Source: Flavobacterium sp. Root901 (GTDB lineage Bacteria; Bacteroidota; Bacteroidia; Flavobacteriales; Flavobacteriaceae). From it: a DNA stretch of 64,000 nt. This document shows positions 26,591 to 35,181 of the stretch, piece by piece. A program made the translations under genes and the position numbers. The notes beneath the pieces were generated by a model, which was given only the letters and a program-made list of their open reading frames with translations, did not search any database and had not been told where the DNA came from. How positions within the stretch are numbered: the first letter of the stretch is position 1; each line of letters begins with the position of its first letter. Where the stretch lies: the NCBI RefSeq assembly GCF_001429765.1, contig NZ_LMJB01000005.1:1081071-1145070 (forward strand). Direction: 5' to 3'.

Positions 26591-27883
26591 TTAAGAATTC
26601 ATCAAACTCTCAATTTCGTCTACTTCAATCGGAATATTGCGCATTAAGTTGAAAGGTTCTCCTTTTTCCTGAACCACAACATTATCTTCTAAACGAATTC
26701 CGAATTTTTCTGCCGGAATGTAAATCCCCGGTTCAACGGTGAAAACCATATTTGCTTTCATTGGTTCATGAAGTAATCCGTAATCGTGCGTGTCAAGTCC
26801 CATGTGGTGCGACGTTCCGTGCATGAAATACTTTTTGTAAGCAGGCCATTCCGGATTTTCGTTCTGAACATCGGCTTTGTCAATTAAGCCCAAACCAAGC
26901 AATTCAGAAGTCATGATTTTACCGACTTCAACGTGATATTGTTTCCAAAGCGTTCCTGGAATCAACATTTTTGCAGCTTCATTTTTCACTCTCAAAACAG
27001 CATTGTAAACTGCTTTCTGGCGATCTGTAAATTTTCCAGAAACCGGAATCGTTCTGGTCATATCGCTTGAATAGTTTGCATATTCTGCCGCAACGTCAAG
27101 CAATAACAAATCTCCTGCTTTACATTGCTGATTGTTTTCGATATAATGCAAAACATTCGCGTTGTTTCCAGAAGCAATAATTGGTGTATAAGCAAAACCT
27201 TTAGAACGGTTACGTATAAATTCGTGCGCCAGTTCGGCTTCCACTTCGTATTCGGTAACATTTGGTTTTACAAATCCTAATAATCTGCGGAAACCTTTTT
27301 CTGTGATATCACAAGCGTGCTGAATCAAATCGATTTCTTCGCTTTCTTTTATAGAACGAATGCGCTGTAAAATTGGGTTGCTTTTCGCCACATTGTGCGC
27401 TGGATAACGCTCTTTCCACCATTTTACAAAACGAGCTTCGCGGGTTTCTGTTTCTACAGTTGCGCGGTAATGTTCGTTTGTATTGATGTACATCGTATCG
27501 GCATACGTCATCATTTCGTTCAAAATTTTATGAAAATCCTGTAACCAATAAACGGTTCTGATTCCCGAAACCTGAAAAGCACGTTCTTTAGTTAGTTTTT
27601 CACCTTCCCAAACTGCAATATGATCGTTGGTTTCTTTTAGGAAAAGAATTTCTCTCTGACTTTCGTAAGGAGCATCCGGAAACAAAAGTAAAATACTTTC
27701 TTCCTGATCGACACCACTCAGATAAAAAATATCCCTGTGTTGCGCAAACGGCAAAGTACTGTCGGCGCTGATTGGATAAATGTCATTGGAGTTGAACACG
27801 GCAACAGAATTAGGTTTCATTTCTGCCATGAACTTTCTGCGGTTTTTTACAAAAAGACCACTGTTTATTTGATGATATTTCAT
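26591..27883 (-). CDS. pepP: Xaa-Pro aminopeptidase (aminopeptidase P family)
   Basis: This 430-aa metallopeptidase removes N-terminal residues preceding proline. It has the N-terminal creatinase-like domain and the C-terminal pita-bread fold with its five metal ligands visible: Asp in LLLDVAAEY, Asp in SSDMTRTIP, His in GTSHHMGLD, Glu in TVEPGIYIP and Glu in IRLEDNVVV. It is cytoplasmic, with no signal peptide. The start is supported by a -7 element TAATTTTG at 27912-27919. Length is normal for bacterial PepP. Confidence 0.93.
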   Translation of the reverse strand: MKYHQINSGLFVKNRRKFMAEMKPNSVAVFNSNDIYPISADSTLPFAQHRDIFYLSGVDQEESILLLFPDAPYESQREILFLKETNDHIAVWEGEKLTKERAFQVSGIRTVYWLQDFHKILNEMMTYADTMYINTNEHYRATVETETREARFVKWWKERYPAHNVAKSNPILQRIRSIKESEEIDLIQHACDITEKGFRRLLGFVKPNVTEYEVEAELAHEFIRNRSKGFAYTPIIASGNNANVLHYIENNQQCKAGDLLLLDVAAEYANYSSDMTRTIPVSGKFTDRQKAVYNAVLRVKNEAAKMLIPGTLWKQYHVEVGKIMTSELLGLGLIDKADVQNENPEWPAYKKYFMHGTSHHMGLDTHDYGLLHEPMKANMVFTVEPGIYIPAEKFGIRLEDNVVVQEKGEPFNLMRNIPIEVDEIESLMNS

Positions 27884-27911
27884 AATTATTTCGTTTTTGA
27901 ACTTCGAATTT

Positions 27912-27919
27912 CAAAATTA
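27912..27919 (-). promoter_or_regulatory. -7 promoter element TAATTTTG for pepP
   Basis: Perfect TAnnTTTG on the minus strand, 28 bases upstream of the ATG at 27883. Confidence 0.5.
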
Positions 27920-27997
27920 CGTTTTTTAGGCAAACAGCGGGAAATTGATTTATTAAAGTTTTCTTATTTGTTGTGGATTTTGATTTGTTCTATTTTA

Positions 27998-28111
27998 ACT
28001 GTGAAGTGCACTAAGGTTTACGCAAAGTACGCACGGACTATTTTTTGCTCGCAAAGTCGCGGAGACGCAAAGTTTTTGTCCTGTTTTGTCTCCCTGAGCG
28101 AAGTCGAAGGA
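27998..28111. repeat. Mosaic of intergenic repeat fragments
   Basis: This gene-free stretch contains the words GCGGAGACGCAAAG and CGCAAAGTACGCA, followed by TGAGCGAAGTCGAAGGAT. These resemble dispersed flavobacterial intergenic repeats. The two motif types are adjacent without a gene, suggesting successive insertions. No coding function is visible; the long plus-strand frame running through it is mostly antisense to pepP. Confidence 0.45.
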
Positions 28112-28159
28112 TCAGTACAAAGTTTGTTTCTCACAGATTTGGCAGATTTTCCGCCAATC

Positions 28160-28251
28160 TTGTCATTTCGAGGAACGAGAAATCTCCGCAATCAAAATCG
28201 CCAATCTTTGTCGAGTTTCTTACGGAGATTTCTCGTTCCTCGAAATGACAA
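28160..28251. repeat. Palindromic element, copy 1 (29-bp arms)
   Basis: Perfect 29-bp arms (28160-28188 and 28223-28251), beginning TTGTCATTTCGAGGAACGAG, flank a 34-base loop. A second copy with near-identical arms and a related loop lies at 29510-29613. The form is that of a small non-coding mobile element or REP/BIME-type repeat. Confidence 0.85.
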
Positions 28252-28290
28252 AATTGTGGCGATAATTTTAATTTGGACCTTAATATTTTG

Positions 28291-28374
28291 GGCGTGTCCC
28301 TCTGGGTCGGGCTTCGGCTATATCTTTTATTCCGCTATCGCTTTATAAAAGGCTTTTACCCTCACGCGAATACG
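28291..28374. repeat. GC-richer REP-like fragment
   Basis: The block from GGCGTGTCCCTC through TGGGTCGGGCTTCGG to CCCTCACGCG is more GC-rich than its surroundings and has short complementary ends (GGCGTG and CACGC). I recall similar blocks between flavobacterial genes, but I cannot verify copy number here. Confidence 0.4.
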
Positions 28375-28448
28375 GTTTTACAAGTAGTTTTTATAACAAT
28401 GATTTTAATTAGTATTTTCGTTAAGAAAAAGCAAATTCTATTAGTTCA

Positions 28449-29060
28449 ATGAATAATGAAAGCATAAAAATATTAAGAAGCAAAATTTCTATTCCTTTGA
28501 ACAAGGCAATTGAACTTCTCAAAAAGAATAATGGCGATGTGGTGCTTTCTGAACAAGATTTCCATGATGAAAATATAATAGAAATTTGCAAAACAACAGA
28601 TTGTGATGAAGAAACAGCTAAAAAAGAATATCAGATTTGTAATTTGGATGTAATAAAAACTACTGAAAGAATTAACCAAAAGCCTGTGAAAATAGGAACA
28701 GGAAAATTTTCCGACGCAAAAATTGGGTTTGTTTTGTGGCCTGGAAATGAAAAAGGAGAATTTTATAAAACAGAAAAAAGAAATGATGTTTTTATTTCGA
28801 CAGAAGATTTTAATCTTGTTCAGAGGTTGTTTGAATCTGTTTTTCCCATTTGTAATGATTTAGGTTTTGTAGGACAGGAATCATTTGATATTACAGGACA
28901 TAATTTTTTTAGTAATGAAATTTGCCAATTAATTGTAAGAGAAATAAAAATGCTAAAAAATAATGATGAGGAGGTTCAATCTTTTTTGAATAAACTAATA
29001 AATTGGTTCGATGATAAGTTAAGCTACGCAGATTATATTGTAGTTTATGGTAATTTATAA
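28449..29060 (+). CDS. Protein of unknown function with UBA/EF-Ts-like N-terminus
   Basis: The 203-aa protein starts with a segment (residues 6-30, LRSKISIPLNKAIELLKKNNGD) that resembles the UBA-type helical domain of elongation factor Ts, followed by a second similar helical segment around residues 42-75 (CDEETAKKEYQICNLDVIKTTERI). The C-terminal part is acidic and shows no recognised motif. I do not know the family. It has no signal peptide. The downstream GNAT gene starts five bases after the stop, so the two are probably co-transcribed. The pair is bordered by two copies of the same palindromic element. Confidence 0.65.
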   Translation: MNNESIKILRSKISIPLNKAIELLKKNNGDVVLSEQDFHDENIIEICKTTDCDEETAKKEYQICNLDVIKTTERINQKPVKIGTGKFSDAKIGFVLWPGNEKGEFYKTEKRNDVFISTEDFNLVQRLFESVFPICNDLGFVGQESFDITGHNFFSNEICQLIVREIKMLKNNDEEVQSFLNKLINWFDDKLSYADYIVVYGNL

Positions 29061-29064
29061 AATT

Positions 29065-29499
29065 ATGAACTCAAACATCAAAATAAGAAAAATCCAAATC
29101 CAAGACTTAGACTTTGTCTACAAATCGATATGCGAACTAGAAAATGAAATTTTTGATTTCGAAACTTTCAAATCAATATTCAATGAAAACATTTCAAATC
29201 CAAACCATCTTTATTTAATCGCTGAAAATGAAAACGAAAGTTTAGGTTTTATTACGTTTCATATTCAAAACTTATTGCATCACTGCGGTTTGGTTGGCGA
29301 AATTCAGGAGTTTTTTATTGATAAAAACCATCGCGGAAAAGGTATCGGAAGAAAATTGGTTGATGAAATAATTCTTTATTCAGAACAAAATAATTTAAAA
29401 AGCATCGAAGTAACGACGAATAAAAAGCGGTTAGAAAATGTTTTAATTTATGAAAATCTGGGTTTTACTTTGTCGTATAATAAGTTTACGATTTCTTGA
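29065..29499 (+). CDS. GNAT-family N-acetyltransferase
   Basis: The protein of about 144 aa has the GNAT fold with the acetyl-CoA pyrophosphate-binding motif HRGKGIGRKLVDEI near residue 92 and the terminal strand-helix NVLIYENLGFTLSYNKF. An alternative ATG at 29047 overlaps the previous gene by 14 bases; the ATG at 29065 (MNSNIKIRKIQ) fits the family start better. The acceptor substrate is unknown. It is in a probable two-gene unit with the UBA-like protein, so acetylation of a protein or small-molecule target linked to that partner is possible but unproven. Confidence 0.85.
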   Translation: MNSNIKIRKIQIQDLDFVYKSICELENEIFDFETFKSIFNENISNPNHLYLIAENENESLGFITFHIQNLLHHCGLVGEIQEFFIDKNHRGKGIGRKLVDEIILYSEQNNLKSIEVTTNKKRLENVLIYENLGFTLSYNKFTIS

Positions 29500-29509
29500 T
29501 GGCAGTTTT

Positions 29510-29613
29510 TTTGTCATTTCGACGAAGGAGAAATCTTCGCAAGTAACTCCATAACTATAATCCAATCTTTATAGAGCTTCTAACGGAGATTTCTCCTTCG
29601 TCGAAATGACAAA
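29510..29613. repeat. Palindromic element, copy 2 (30-bp arms)
   Basis: Arms 29510-29539 and 29584-29613 are complementary with one mismatch (a G-U if transcribed). The arm sequence TTGTCATTTCGACGAAGGAG differs from copy 1 at two compensated positions, and the loops share CCAATCTTT and a TTCT-A ending. Confidence 0.85.
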
Positions 29614-29628
29614 CTATATGTAAAATAA

Positions 29629-29657
29629 AAAAACCGAAGCTTTTTGCTTCGGTTTTT
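29629..29657. terminator. Bidirectional terminator between convergent genes
   Basis: AAAAACCGAAGC (29629-29640) pairs with GCTTCGGTTTTT (29646-29657) around a five-T loop. Confidence 0.9.
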
Positions 29658-29689
29658 TATAATTGCAATTTGGAATTTTTTATTCGAAT

Positions 29690-31051
29690 TTAATCAATCC
29701 ACTTATAATATCTCGCCCCAATCAAAACTGGGATTTCTTTCTCGATTCGGTCTAAAACCCATTCTTGTTTTGGAGTTCTAACACTTTCTTTTTGTTCTTT
29801 TTTATGAAGTCTTTCGTAAGTGTTGAAATCAATTTCTATGCTTTCGGCTAAATTTTCAAAAAGCTTCACCTTTTCTAAAGCTGATTTCCATTCCGGCTGG
29901 ATTGTTCCTTCAAAAACTTTCGATTTAGATCCGCTTCCGTAAGCTAAGAAACCAAATTTTTCGCCAGCAATTTCTGTTTTGGTATCATAAAAGTGAGCCA
30001 GAGTCGATAATAATCCCATGAAAATGGAACCTGTATACAAATTTCCAATTAATGAAGAAGCCAACTCTGCGGGTTGTAATTTCTCGGTTACAAAATTTTT
30101 GTATTCCTCAGATTTGCCAATTTCTTTAATTTTTATCTGATAATCCGCAGGAGCAATATCATCAGAAATAATTTTTTCGGCATTGTCTAAAGCGTAAATT
30201 TCAGACAACATTCTTCTTCCCTGAAAAGAATAAGGCAAATGCATTACAATGCTGTGCCAGGTATTATATAAGGTTTCAGTAGTGTTTTTTAATTTTTTGA
30301 ATGAAAAATACGCATTCCGCGTACGATCCATATAACACTGATTGGAATATTGACCGTCAAAAACTGGCTGGTCTTTATGAATTTCGATTTCGGCTTCTAA
30401 ATTATCAAACCAATTGTCGTTGTTTGTATTTTGAGTAATCGCTTCTTTAGAAATCGTTCTGTAAGGTTTAAAGAAATCGAAAACACCTTTTGTGCTTGTT
30501 GCCCAATTATCATCAAAAGCAATAATTTTTGGATCTGCGGAAATTAACATTGCAACAGCTCCGGCGCCCTGAGTATATTCTCCGCCAGAGTTCAAATCGT
30601 ATTTAGCAAAATCACTTGTAACTACGATTGCTTTTTTTGCAGGGTTTAATTTTACAAAATCAAGACAGTTTTGCATCGCGTCGACTCCGCCAATGCAGGC
30701 AAAAGTAAAATCGACAACATCACATTCGGCCAGAGAATCTTCGCCAAATTTTTGCTCCATTAAACTAATTAGGTAAGATGCAATTGGTTTAGAGCTGTCG
30801 ATGCCGCTTTCTGTACCAACATAAATTCGACTGATTTCGTGTAGGTTTATATGATTGTCCTGAATTAGTTTGGTCAAAGCATTTGCACCAAACACAACCG
30901 CGTCCTGATGAACGTCCGGAAAAGTCATTTTTAATAATCCAAGACCTTTTTCTAATTTTTCTGGTTCAATATTTCTGGCAATTGCCAAAGTTTTTATGGG
31001 TAAATGTATGTTGGCTACATCAAAAGAAATAGCGTCAATTCCTGTTTTCAT
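29690..31051 (-). CDS. mvaS: Hydroxymethylglutaryl-CoA synthase
   Basis: This 453-aa thiolase-fold enzyme condenses acetyl-CoA with acetoacetyl-CoA. Catalytic residues are visible: Glu in VGTESGIDSSKP near residue 80, Cys in FTFACIGGVDAMQ near 118, and His in VMHLPYSFQGRR near 270. Flavobacteria use the mevalonate route to isoprenoids, so MvaS is the likely role. The length is at the upper end for bacterial enzymes. PksG-type branching enzymes of polyketide pathways share the motifs, but no polyketide genes are nearby. The 355-base spacer upstream shows no gene. Confidence 0.88.
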   Translation of the reverse strand: MKTGIDAISFDVANIHLPIKTLAIARNIEPEKLEKGLGLLKMTFPDVHQDAVVFGANALTKLIQDNHINLHEISRIYVGTESGIDSSKPIASYLISLMEQKFGEDSLAECDVVDFTFACIGGVDAMQNCLDFVKLNPAKKAIVVTSDFAKYDLNSGGEYTQGAGAVAMLISADPKIIAFDDNWATSTKGVFDFFKPYRTISKEAITQNTNNDNWFDNLEAEIEIHKDQPVFDGQYSNQCYMDRTRNAYFSFKKLKNTTETLYNTWHSIVMHLPYSFQGRRMLSEIYALDNAEKIISDDIAPADYQIKIKEIGKSEEYKNFVTEKLQPAELASSLIGNLYTGSIFMGLLSTLAHFYDTKTEIAGEKFGFLAYGSGSKSKVFEGTIQPEWKSALEKVKLFENLAESIEIDFNTYERLHKKEQKESVRTPKQEWVLDRIEKEIPVLIGARYYKWID

Positions 31052-31342
31052 TCTTATTTTTTTGAGCTGCTAAAGGTAAAACTATGTGACGGACTGACAA
31101 TTTTTTGGTCTTATAAATTGAACCTTAAGAATCACTTTTGAAGAAAATAAATTAAAACTTTGAATAAAATAACAATATGATAAATTTTTAGTCATGTACT
31201 TAGAGTTGATCTAGGCGCTAAAGCTTAAAAAGCAGGTTTTTGGTTTTTTTATAATGAATTATTTTTTAGCAGTATTTGTTTTGTAAGTAAAAATACTTAG
31301 GTGTTCTCTATTTTAAAATGATTATAAATAACAACGAAATGG

Positions 31343-31373
31343 TTGTAGTTCTTTGGTAATTGCGTTATTTTTG
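31343..31373 (+). promoter_or_regulatory. Promoter TTG-N20-TATTTTTG for sdhCAB
   Basis: The -33 TTG (31343-31345) and -7 TATTTTTG (31366-31373) are 20 bases apart, and the sdhC ATG follows 33 bases later. The remaining spacer 31052-31342 is AT-rich without a visible gene. Confidence 0.7.
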
Positions 31374-31406
31374 TCTAATTTTTTAAAACAAACTACTTAA
31401 ACACTT

Positions 31407-32072
31407 ATGGCACAATCTGCACAGTTGAATGCTTCCATCTTAAAGAAAGTAGCTATGGCTCTTTCGGGAATATTCTTAATCACGTTTTTAGCGCTGCATG
31501 TTTCCTTAAATTTTATTTCTATTTTGAGTGAAGACGTTTTCAACGAAGCTTCTCACTTTATGGGATACAATCCGCTGATTCAGTATGTAATGCAGCCAAT
31601 TTTGGCATTTGGAGTAATTTTCCATTTCGTAATGGGATTTGTACTTACGGCTCAAAACAGCGCAGCAAGACCAATTGCATACGCAAAATACAACGGAGCT
31701 GCAAATGCTTCTTGGAGTTCTAGAAATATGATTATTTCTGGATTGGTTATTTTGGCTTTCTTAGGATTGCACTTTTATGATTTCTGGTTTCCTGAAGTAA
31801 GCTATAAATACATAGCCGGAACAGCACCAGATGCTACAAGATATTATGGCGAGTTAGTTCATAAATTTCACGACCCAATCCGTACGGCTTTATACTGTGT
31901 GTCTTTTATCCTTTTAGGTTTTCACTTATGGCACGGGTTTGGTTCATCTCTTCAGTCAATGGGGATGCATAACAAATACTCTAGATTTTTAGCAAAAGTA
32001 GGATACTGGTTCGCAGTTGTAGTTCCGGCCGCTTTCGTAATTATCGCATTATTTCATCATTTCAACCAATAA
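31407..32072 (+). CDS. sdhC: Succinate dehydrogenase cytochrome b subunit
   Basis: The 221-aa inner-membrane protein has five hydrophobic segments and conserved histidines in FLALHVSLN, LGLHFYDFW, LVHKFHDP and LGFHLWHGFGS that fit ligation of two haems b. This single large anchor replaces separate SdhC/SdhD subunits, as in the B-type enzymes of Bacteroidota and Wolinella, and passes electrons to menaquinone. It is the first gene of sdhCAB, 15 bases before sdhA. Confidence 0.93.
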   Translation: MAQSAQLNASILKKVAMALSGIFLITFLALHVSLNFISILSEDVFNEASHFMGYNPLIQYVMQPILAFGVIFHFVMGFVLTAQNSAARPIAYAKYNGAANASWSSRNMIISGLVILAFLGLHFYDFWFPEVSYKYIAGTAPDATRYYGELVHKFHDPIRTALYCVSFILLGFHLWHGFGSSLQSMGMHNKYSRFLAKVGYWFAVVVPAAFVIIALFHHFNQ

Positions 32073-32087
32073 TTAATATCAATTATA

Positions 32088-34088
32088 ATGGCATTAGATT
32101 CAAAAATTCCAAATGGTCCTATAGCGGACAAATGGACAAATTATAAAGATCATATTAATTTAGTAAACCCTGCTAACAAACGTAATCTTGATATTATCGT
32201 TGTTGGTACAGGTTTGGCCGGAGGTTCAGCTGCGGCTACTCTGGCAGAGTTAGGATATAACGTAAAAGCATTTTGCTTTCAGGATTCTCCACGTCGTGCG
32301 CACTCAATCGCAGCACAAGGTGGTATCAATGCGGCAAAAAACTATAAAGGTGACGGTGACTCTGTTTACAGATTATTTTATGATACTGTAAAAGGAGGAG
32401 ATTACCGCGCTCGTGAAGCAAACGTTCACCGTTTAGCTGAAGTTTCTGCAAATATTATCGACCAGTGTGTGGCTCAAGGAGTGCCATTGGCTCGTGAATA
32501 TGGCGGACTTTTAGATAACCGTTCTTTTGGAGGAACTTTGGTTTCCCGTACATTCTATGCACAAGGACAAACAGGACAACAATTATTGTTAGGAGCTTAT
32601 TCTGCAATGAACCGTCAGATTGGTCGTGGAAAAATTAAAATGTACAACCGTCACGAAATGCTTGACTTAGTAATCGTTGATGGAAAAGCGAGAGGTATTA
32701 TCGCTCGTAACTTAATTACCGGAGAAATCGAAAGACATTCTGCTCACGCGGTAGTAATTGGTTCAGGAGGATACGGAAACGTATTTTTCCTTTCAACAAA
32801 TGCTATGGGATCAAACGCAACAGCAGCCTGGAAAATTCATAAAAAAGGAGCGTTCTTCGCAAATCCTTGCTACACACAAATTCACCCAACTTGTATTCCG
32901 GTTTCAGGAGATCATCAGTCAAAACTGACTTTGATGTCTGAATCTTTACGTAATGATGGTCGTATTTGGGTTCCTGCCAAATTAGAAGATGCTCAGGCAA
33001 TTCGTGAAGGAAAGAAAAAAGCAACAGATTTATCGGAATCAGAAAGAGATTATTTCTTAGAAAGAAGATATCCTGCTTTTGGTAACCTTGTACCTCGTGA
33101 CGTTGCGTCTCGTGCAGCTAAAGAAAGATGTGATGCCGGATTTGGAGTTAACAAAACCGGAGAAGCAGTTTACTTAGACTTCGCAGCAGCGATCAAACGT
33201 TACGGAACTGAAGAAGCTTATGTAAAAGGTTTAGATGCTAATGATGCCGCTTTGGTTACTAAATTAGGAACTGCAATCGTTAAAAGTAAATACGGAAACT
33301 TGTTCCAGATGTACTTGAAAATTGTAGACGAAGATCCTTATGTAACACCAATGATGATTTATCCTGCGGTTCACTATACAATGGGTGGTACGTGGGTTGA
33401 TTATAATTTAATGACTACAATTCCGGGATGTTTCTCAATTGGAGAATCTAACTTCTCTGACCACGGAGCAAACAGACTTGGAGCTTCTGCTTTGATGCAG
33501 GGATTAGCTGATGGATATTTCGTATTACCTTATACTATTGGAGATTATCTTGCTCCGGATATTAAAATGGGACCAATTTCTACAGATTTACCTGAATTCG
33601 TAGAAGCTGAGAAAAACGTAAAAGATCAAATCGACAGATTTATCAATAATAACGGAACACATTCTGTAGATTATTTCCATAAGAAATTAGGAAAAATCAT
33701 GTGGGATAAGGTAGGTATGGCTCGTAACGCTAAAGGTTTAACTGAAGCTATCGAAGAAATTGCTGCTTTACGTGAAGAGTTTTATAAAGATGTAAAAGTA
33801 CCTGGAAGCGCTTACGAATTTAATCAGGAACTGGAAAAAGCAACTCGTGTTGCCGATTTCTTAGAATTAGGAGAATTGTTCGCGAAAGATGCTTTACACC
33901 GTAACGAATCTTGTGGAGGTCACTTCCGTGAGGAATACCAGACAGAAGAAGGAGAAGCACTTCGTGATGATGAAAACTTTGCATATGTTGCAGCCTGGGA
34001 ATACAAAGGAAAACCAAGCGATGCCGTATTACACAAAGAACCTCTTAATTACGAAAACATTAAATTAGTTCAAAGAAGCTACAAATAA
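32088..34088 (+). CDS. sdhA: Succinate dehydrogenase / fumarate reductase flavoprotein
   Basis: This 666-aa catalytic subunit oxidises succinate to fumarate. It has the FAD-binding [13 protein letters not shown] near residue 38 and the covalent-FAD histidine H72 in [14 protein letters not shown]. Substrate-site segments include the IHPTCIP and [11 protein letters not shown] regions. The length is typical of B-type enzymes. It lies between the anchor and iron-sulfur genes; a 95-base repeat-filled spacer separates it from sdhB, which is unusual for this operon. Confidence 0.96.
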   Translation: MALDSKIPNGPIADKWTNYKDHINLVNPANKRNLDIIVVGTGLAGGSAAATLAELGYNVKAFCFQDSPRRAHSIAAQGGINAAKNYKGDGDSVYRLFYDTVKGGDYRAREANVHRLAEVSANIIDQCVAQGVPLAREYGGLLDNRSFGGTLVSRTFYAQGQTGQQLLLGAYSAMNRQIGRGKIKMYNRHEMLDLVIVDGKARGIIARNLITGEIERHSAHAVVIGSGGYGNVFFLSTNAMGSNATAAWKIHKKGAFFANPCYTQIHPTCIPVSGDHQSKLTLMSESLRNDGRIWVPAKLEDAQAIREGKKKATDLSESERDYFLERRYPAFGNLVPRDVASRAAKERCDAGFGVNKTGEAVYLDFAAAIKRYGTEEAYVKGLDANDAALVTKLGTAIVKSKYGNLFQMYLKIVDEDPYVTPMMIYPAVHYTMGGTWVDYNLMTTIPGCFSIGESNFSDHGANRLGASALMQGLADGYFVLPYTIGDYLAPDIKMGPISTDLPEFVEAEKNVKDQIDRFINNNGTHSVDYFHKKLGKIMWDKVGMARNAKGLTEAIEEIAALREEFYKDVKVPGSAYEFNQELEKATRVADFLELGELFAKDALHRNESCGGHFREEYQTEEGEALRDDENFAYVAAWEYKGKPSDAVLHKEPLNYENIKLVQRSYK

Positions 34089-34089
34089 G

Positions 34090-34172
34090 AATTTGGTCGA
34101 AAGTCCAAAGTCTTAAAGTCCAAAGGCAGAATGTGTCAGGTGACTTTCGACTTTCGACTTGATGACTTTCAA
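34090..34172. repeat. AAAGTC/GACTTTC repeat block inside the sdh operon
   Basis: Copies of CGAAAGTCCAAAGTC and AAAGTCCAAAGG on the left are complementary to GACTTTCGACTTTCGAC and GACTTTC on the right, giving a potential long imperfect hairpin between sdhA and sdhB. Related words fill 8167-8238. There is no T-run, so it should not be a strong terminator. Confidence 0.65.
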
Positions 34173-34183
34173 ACTAAAACGGT

Positions 34184-34930
34184 ATGAAACTTACATTAAA
34201 AATATGGCGTCAGAAAAACGCCCAAGATAAAGGAGGGATTGTAGAATATCCTATCGATGGAATCGAACCAGATATGTCTTTCCTTGAAATGCTTGACGTT
34301 CTTAACGAACAATTAATCAACAGAGGAGAAGAGCCAGTTGCATTTGATCACGATTGCCGTGAAGGTATCTGCGGAATGTGTTCTTTATTTATCAACGGTG
34401 AAGCACACGGACCAGACAGAGGTGTTACAACTTGTCAGTTACACATGCGTATGTTTAAAGATGGCGATACCATTTTTATCGAACCATTTAGAGCAAAAGC
34501 TTTTCCGGTAATTAAAGATTTAGTGGTTGACAGAAGTTCTTTTGACAGAATCCAGCACGCTGGTGGATTTATCTCTGTAAATACTTCAGGAAATACAATC
34601 GATGCGAATACTATTCCGATTCCTAAAGATGATGCAGATAAGTCATTTGACGCTGCAGCATGTATTGGATGCGGAGCGTGTGTGGCAACTTGTAAAAACT
34701 CTTCGGCAATGTTATTCGTTTCTGCAAAAGTTTCTCAATATGCTTTATTACCACAAGGTAAAGTTGAAGCTACTGACCGTGTTTTAAACATGGTTCACCA
34801 AATGGATTTAGAAGGTTTTGGTAACTGTACAAATACAGGAGCTTGTGAAATCGAATGTCCAAAAGGAATTTCACTTGAAAATATTGCGCGTATGAACCGT
34901 GAATATTTAGCAGCAAGCTTAAAAGGTTAA
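34184..34930 (+). CDS. sdhB: Succinate dehydrogenase iron-sulfur subunit
   Basis: The 248-aa protein carries the electron chain from FAD to haem: a [2Fe-2S] ferredoxin domain (CREGICGMC near residue 66 and a later Cys in TTCQL), a [4Fe-4S] motif [11 protein letters not shown] near residue 164, and a third cluster region [14 protein letters not shown] near residue 217. Length and motifs are normal for B-type SdhB/FrdB. It closes sdhCAB, and a strong terminator follows. Confidence 0.96.
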   Translation: MKLTLKIWRQKNAQDKGGIVEYPIDGIEPDMSFLEMLDVLNEQLINRGEEPVAFDHDCREGICGMCSLFINGEAHGPDRGVTTCQLHMRMFKDGDTIFIEPFRAKAFPVIKDLVVDRSSFDRIQHAGGFISVNTSGNTIDANTIPIPKDDADKSFDAAACIGCGACVATCKNSSAMLFVSAKVSQYALLPQGKVEATDRVLNMVHQMDLEGFGNCTNTGACEIECPKGISLENIARMNREYLAASLKG

Positions 34931-34955
34931 TCCAAAAACAATTTAGTATATTTCG

Positions 34956-34990
34956 AAAAACGCATTCATTAATTGAATGCGTTTTTTTTT
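34956..34990 (+). terminator. Terminator of sdhCAB
   Basis: AAAAACGCATTC (34956-34967) pairs with GAATGCGTTTTT (34975-34986) and a T-run follows. Its stem is nearly the same as that of the hairpin at 35146-35176. Confidence 0.9.
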
Positions 34991-35036
34991 ATCCTATTTT
35001 CACTTAAAATCTAACCCAAAAAACAAAATCATTTTA

Positions 35037-35135
35037 ATGAAAAGAATTTTACTTGCCGTAATGCTGATTATCAGTTTTGAAAATTACTCTCAGGTTTATG
35101 TCGATTACACCTATAAAAACAATGAGAGCTTCTAA
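35037..35135 (+). pseudogene. 32-codon gene remnant with intact signal peptide
   Basis: The frame MKRILLAVMLIISF... has a good signal peptide (basic start, hydrophobic core, probable cleavage at NYSQ near residue 19) but only 13 residues follow before TAA. It lies between two near-identical terminators 150 bases apart, which looks like a deletion or duplication that truncated a longer exported protein. A genuine 13-residue secreted peptide cannot be excluded. No promoter is evident. Confidence 0.4.
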
Positions 35136-35145
35136 ATAAATTAAG

Positions 35146-35176
35146 AAACGCATTCAAATTAATGAATGCGTTTTTT
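35146..35176. terminator. Second copy of the CGCATTCA hairpin
   Basis: AAACGCATTCA (35146-35156) pairs with TGAATGCGTTT (35163-35173), followed by T residues. It can also stop transcription coming from the hexosaminidase gene on the minus strand. Confidence 0.8.
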
Positions 35177-35181
35177 GTTTT

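Noticed and set aside
27737..28348. 203-codon plus-strand open frame
   Set aside because: Its first part is antisense to the start of pepP and the rest runs through intergenic repeats. It has no promoter and no recognisable protein pattern.
28160..29613. CRISPR array or insertion sequence
   Set aside because: Only two copies of a palindrome more than 1 kb apart, no regular spacers, and no transposase gene in the window.
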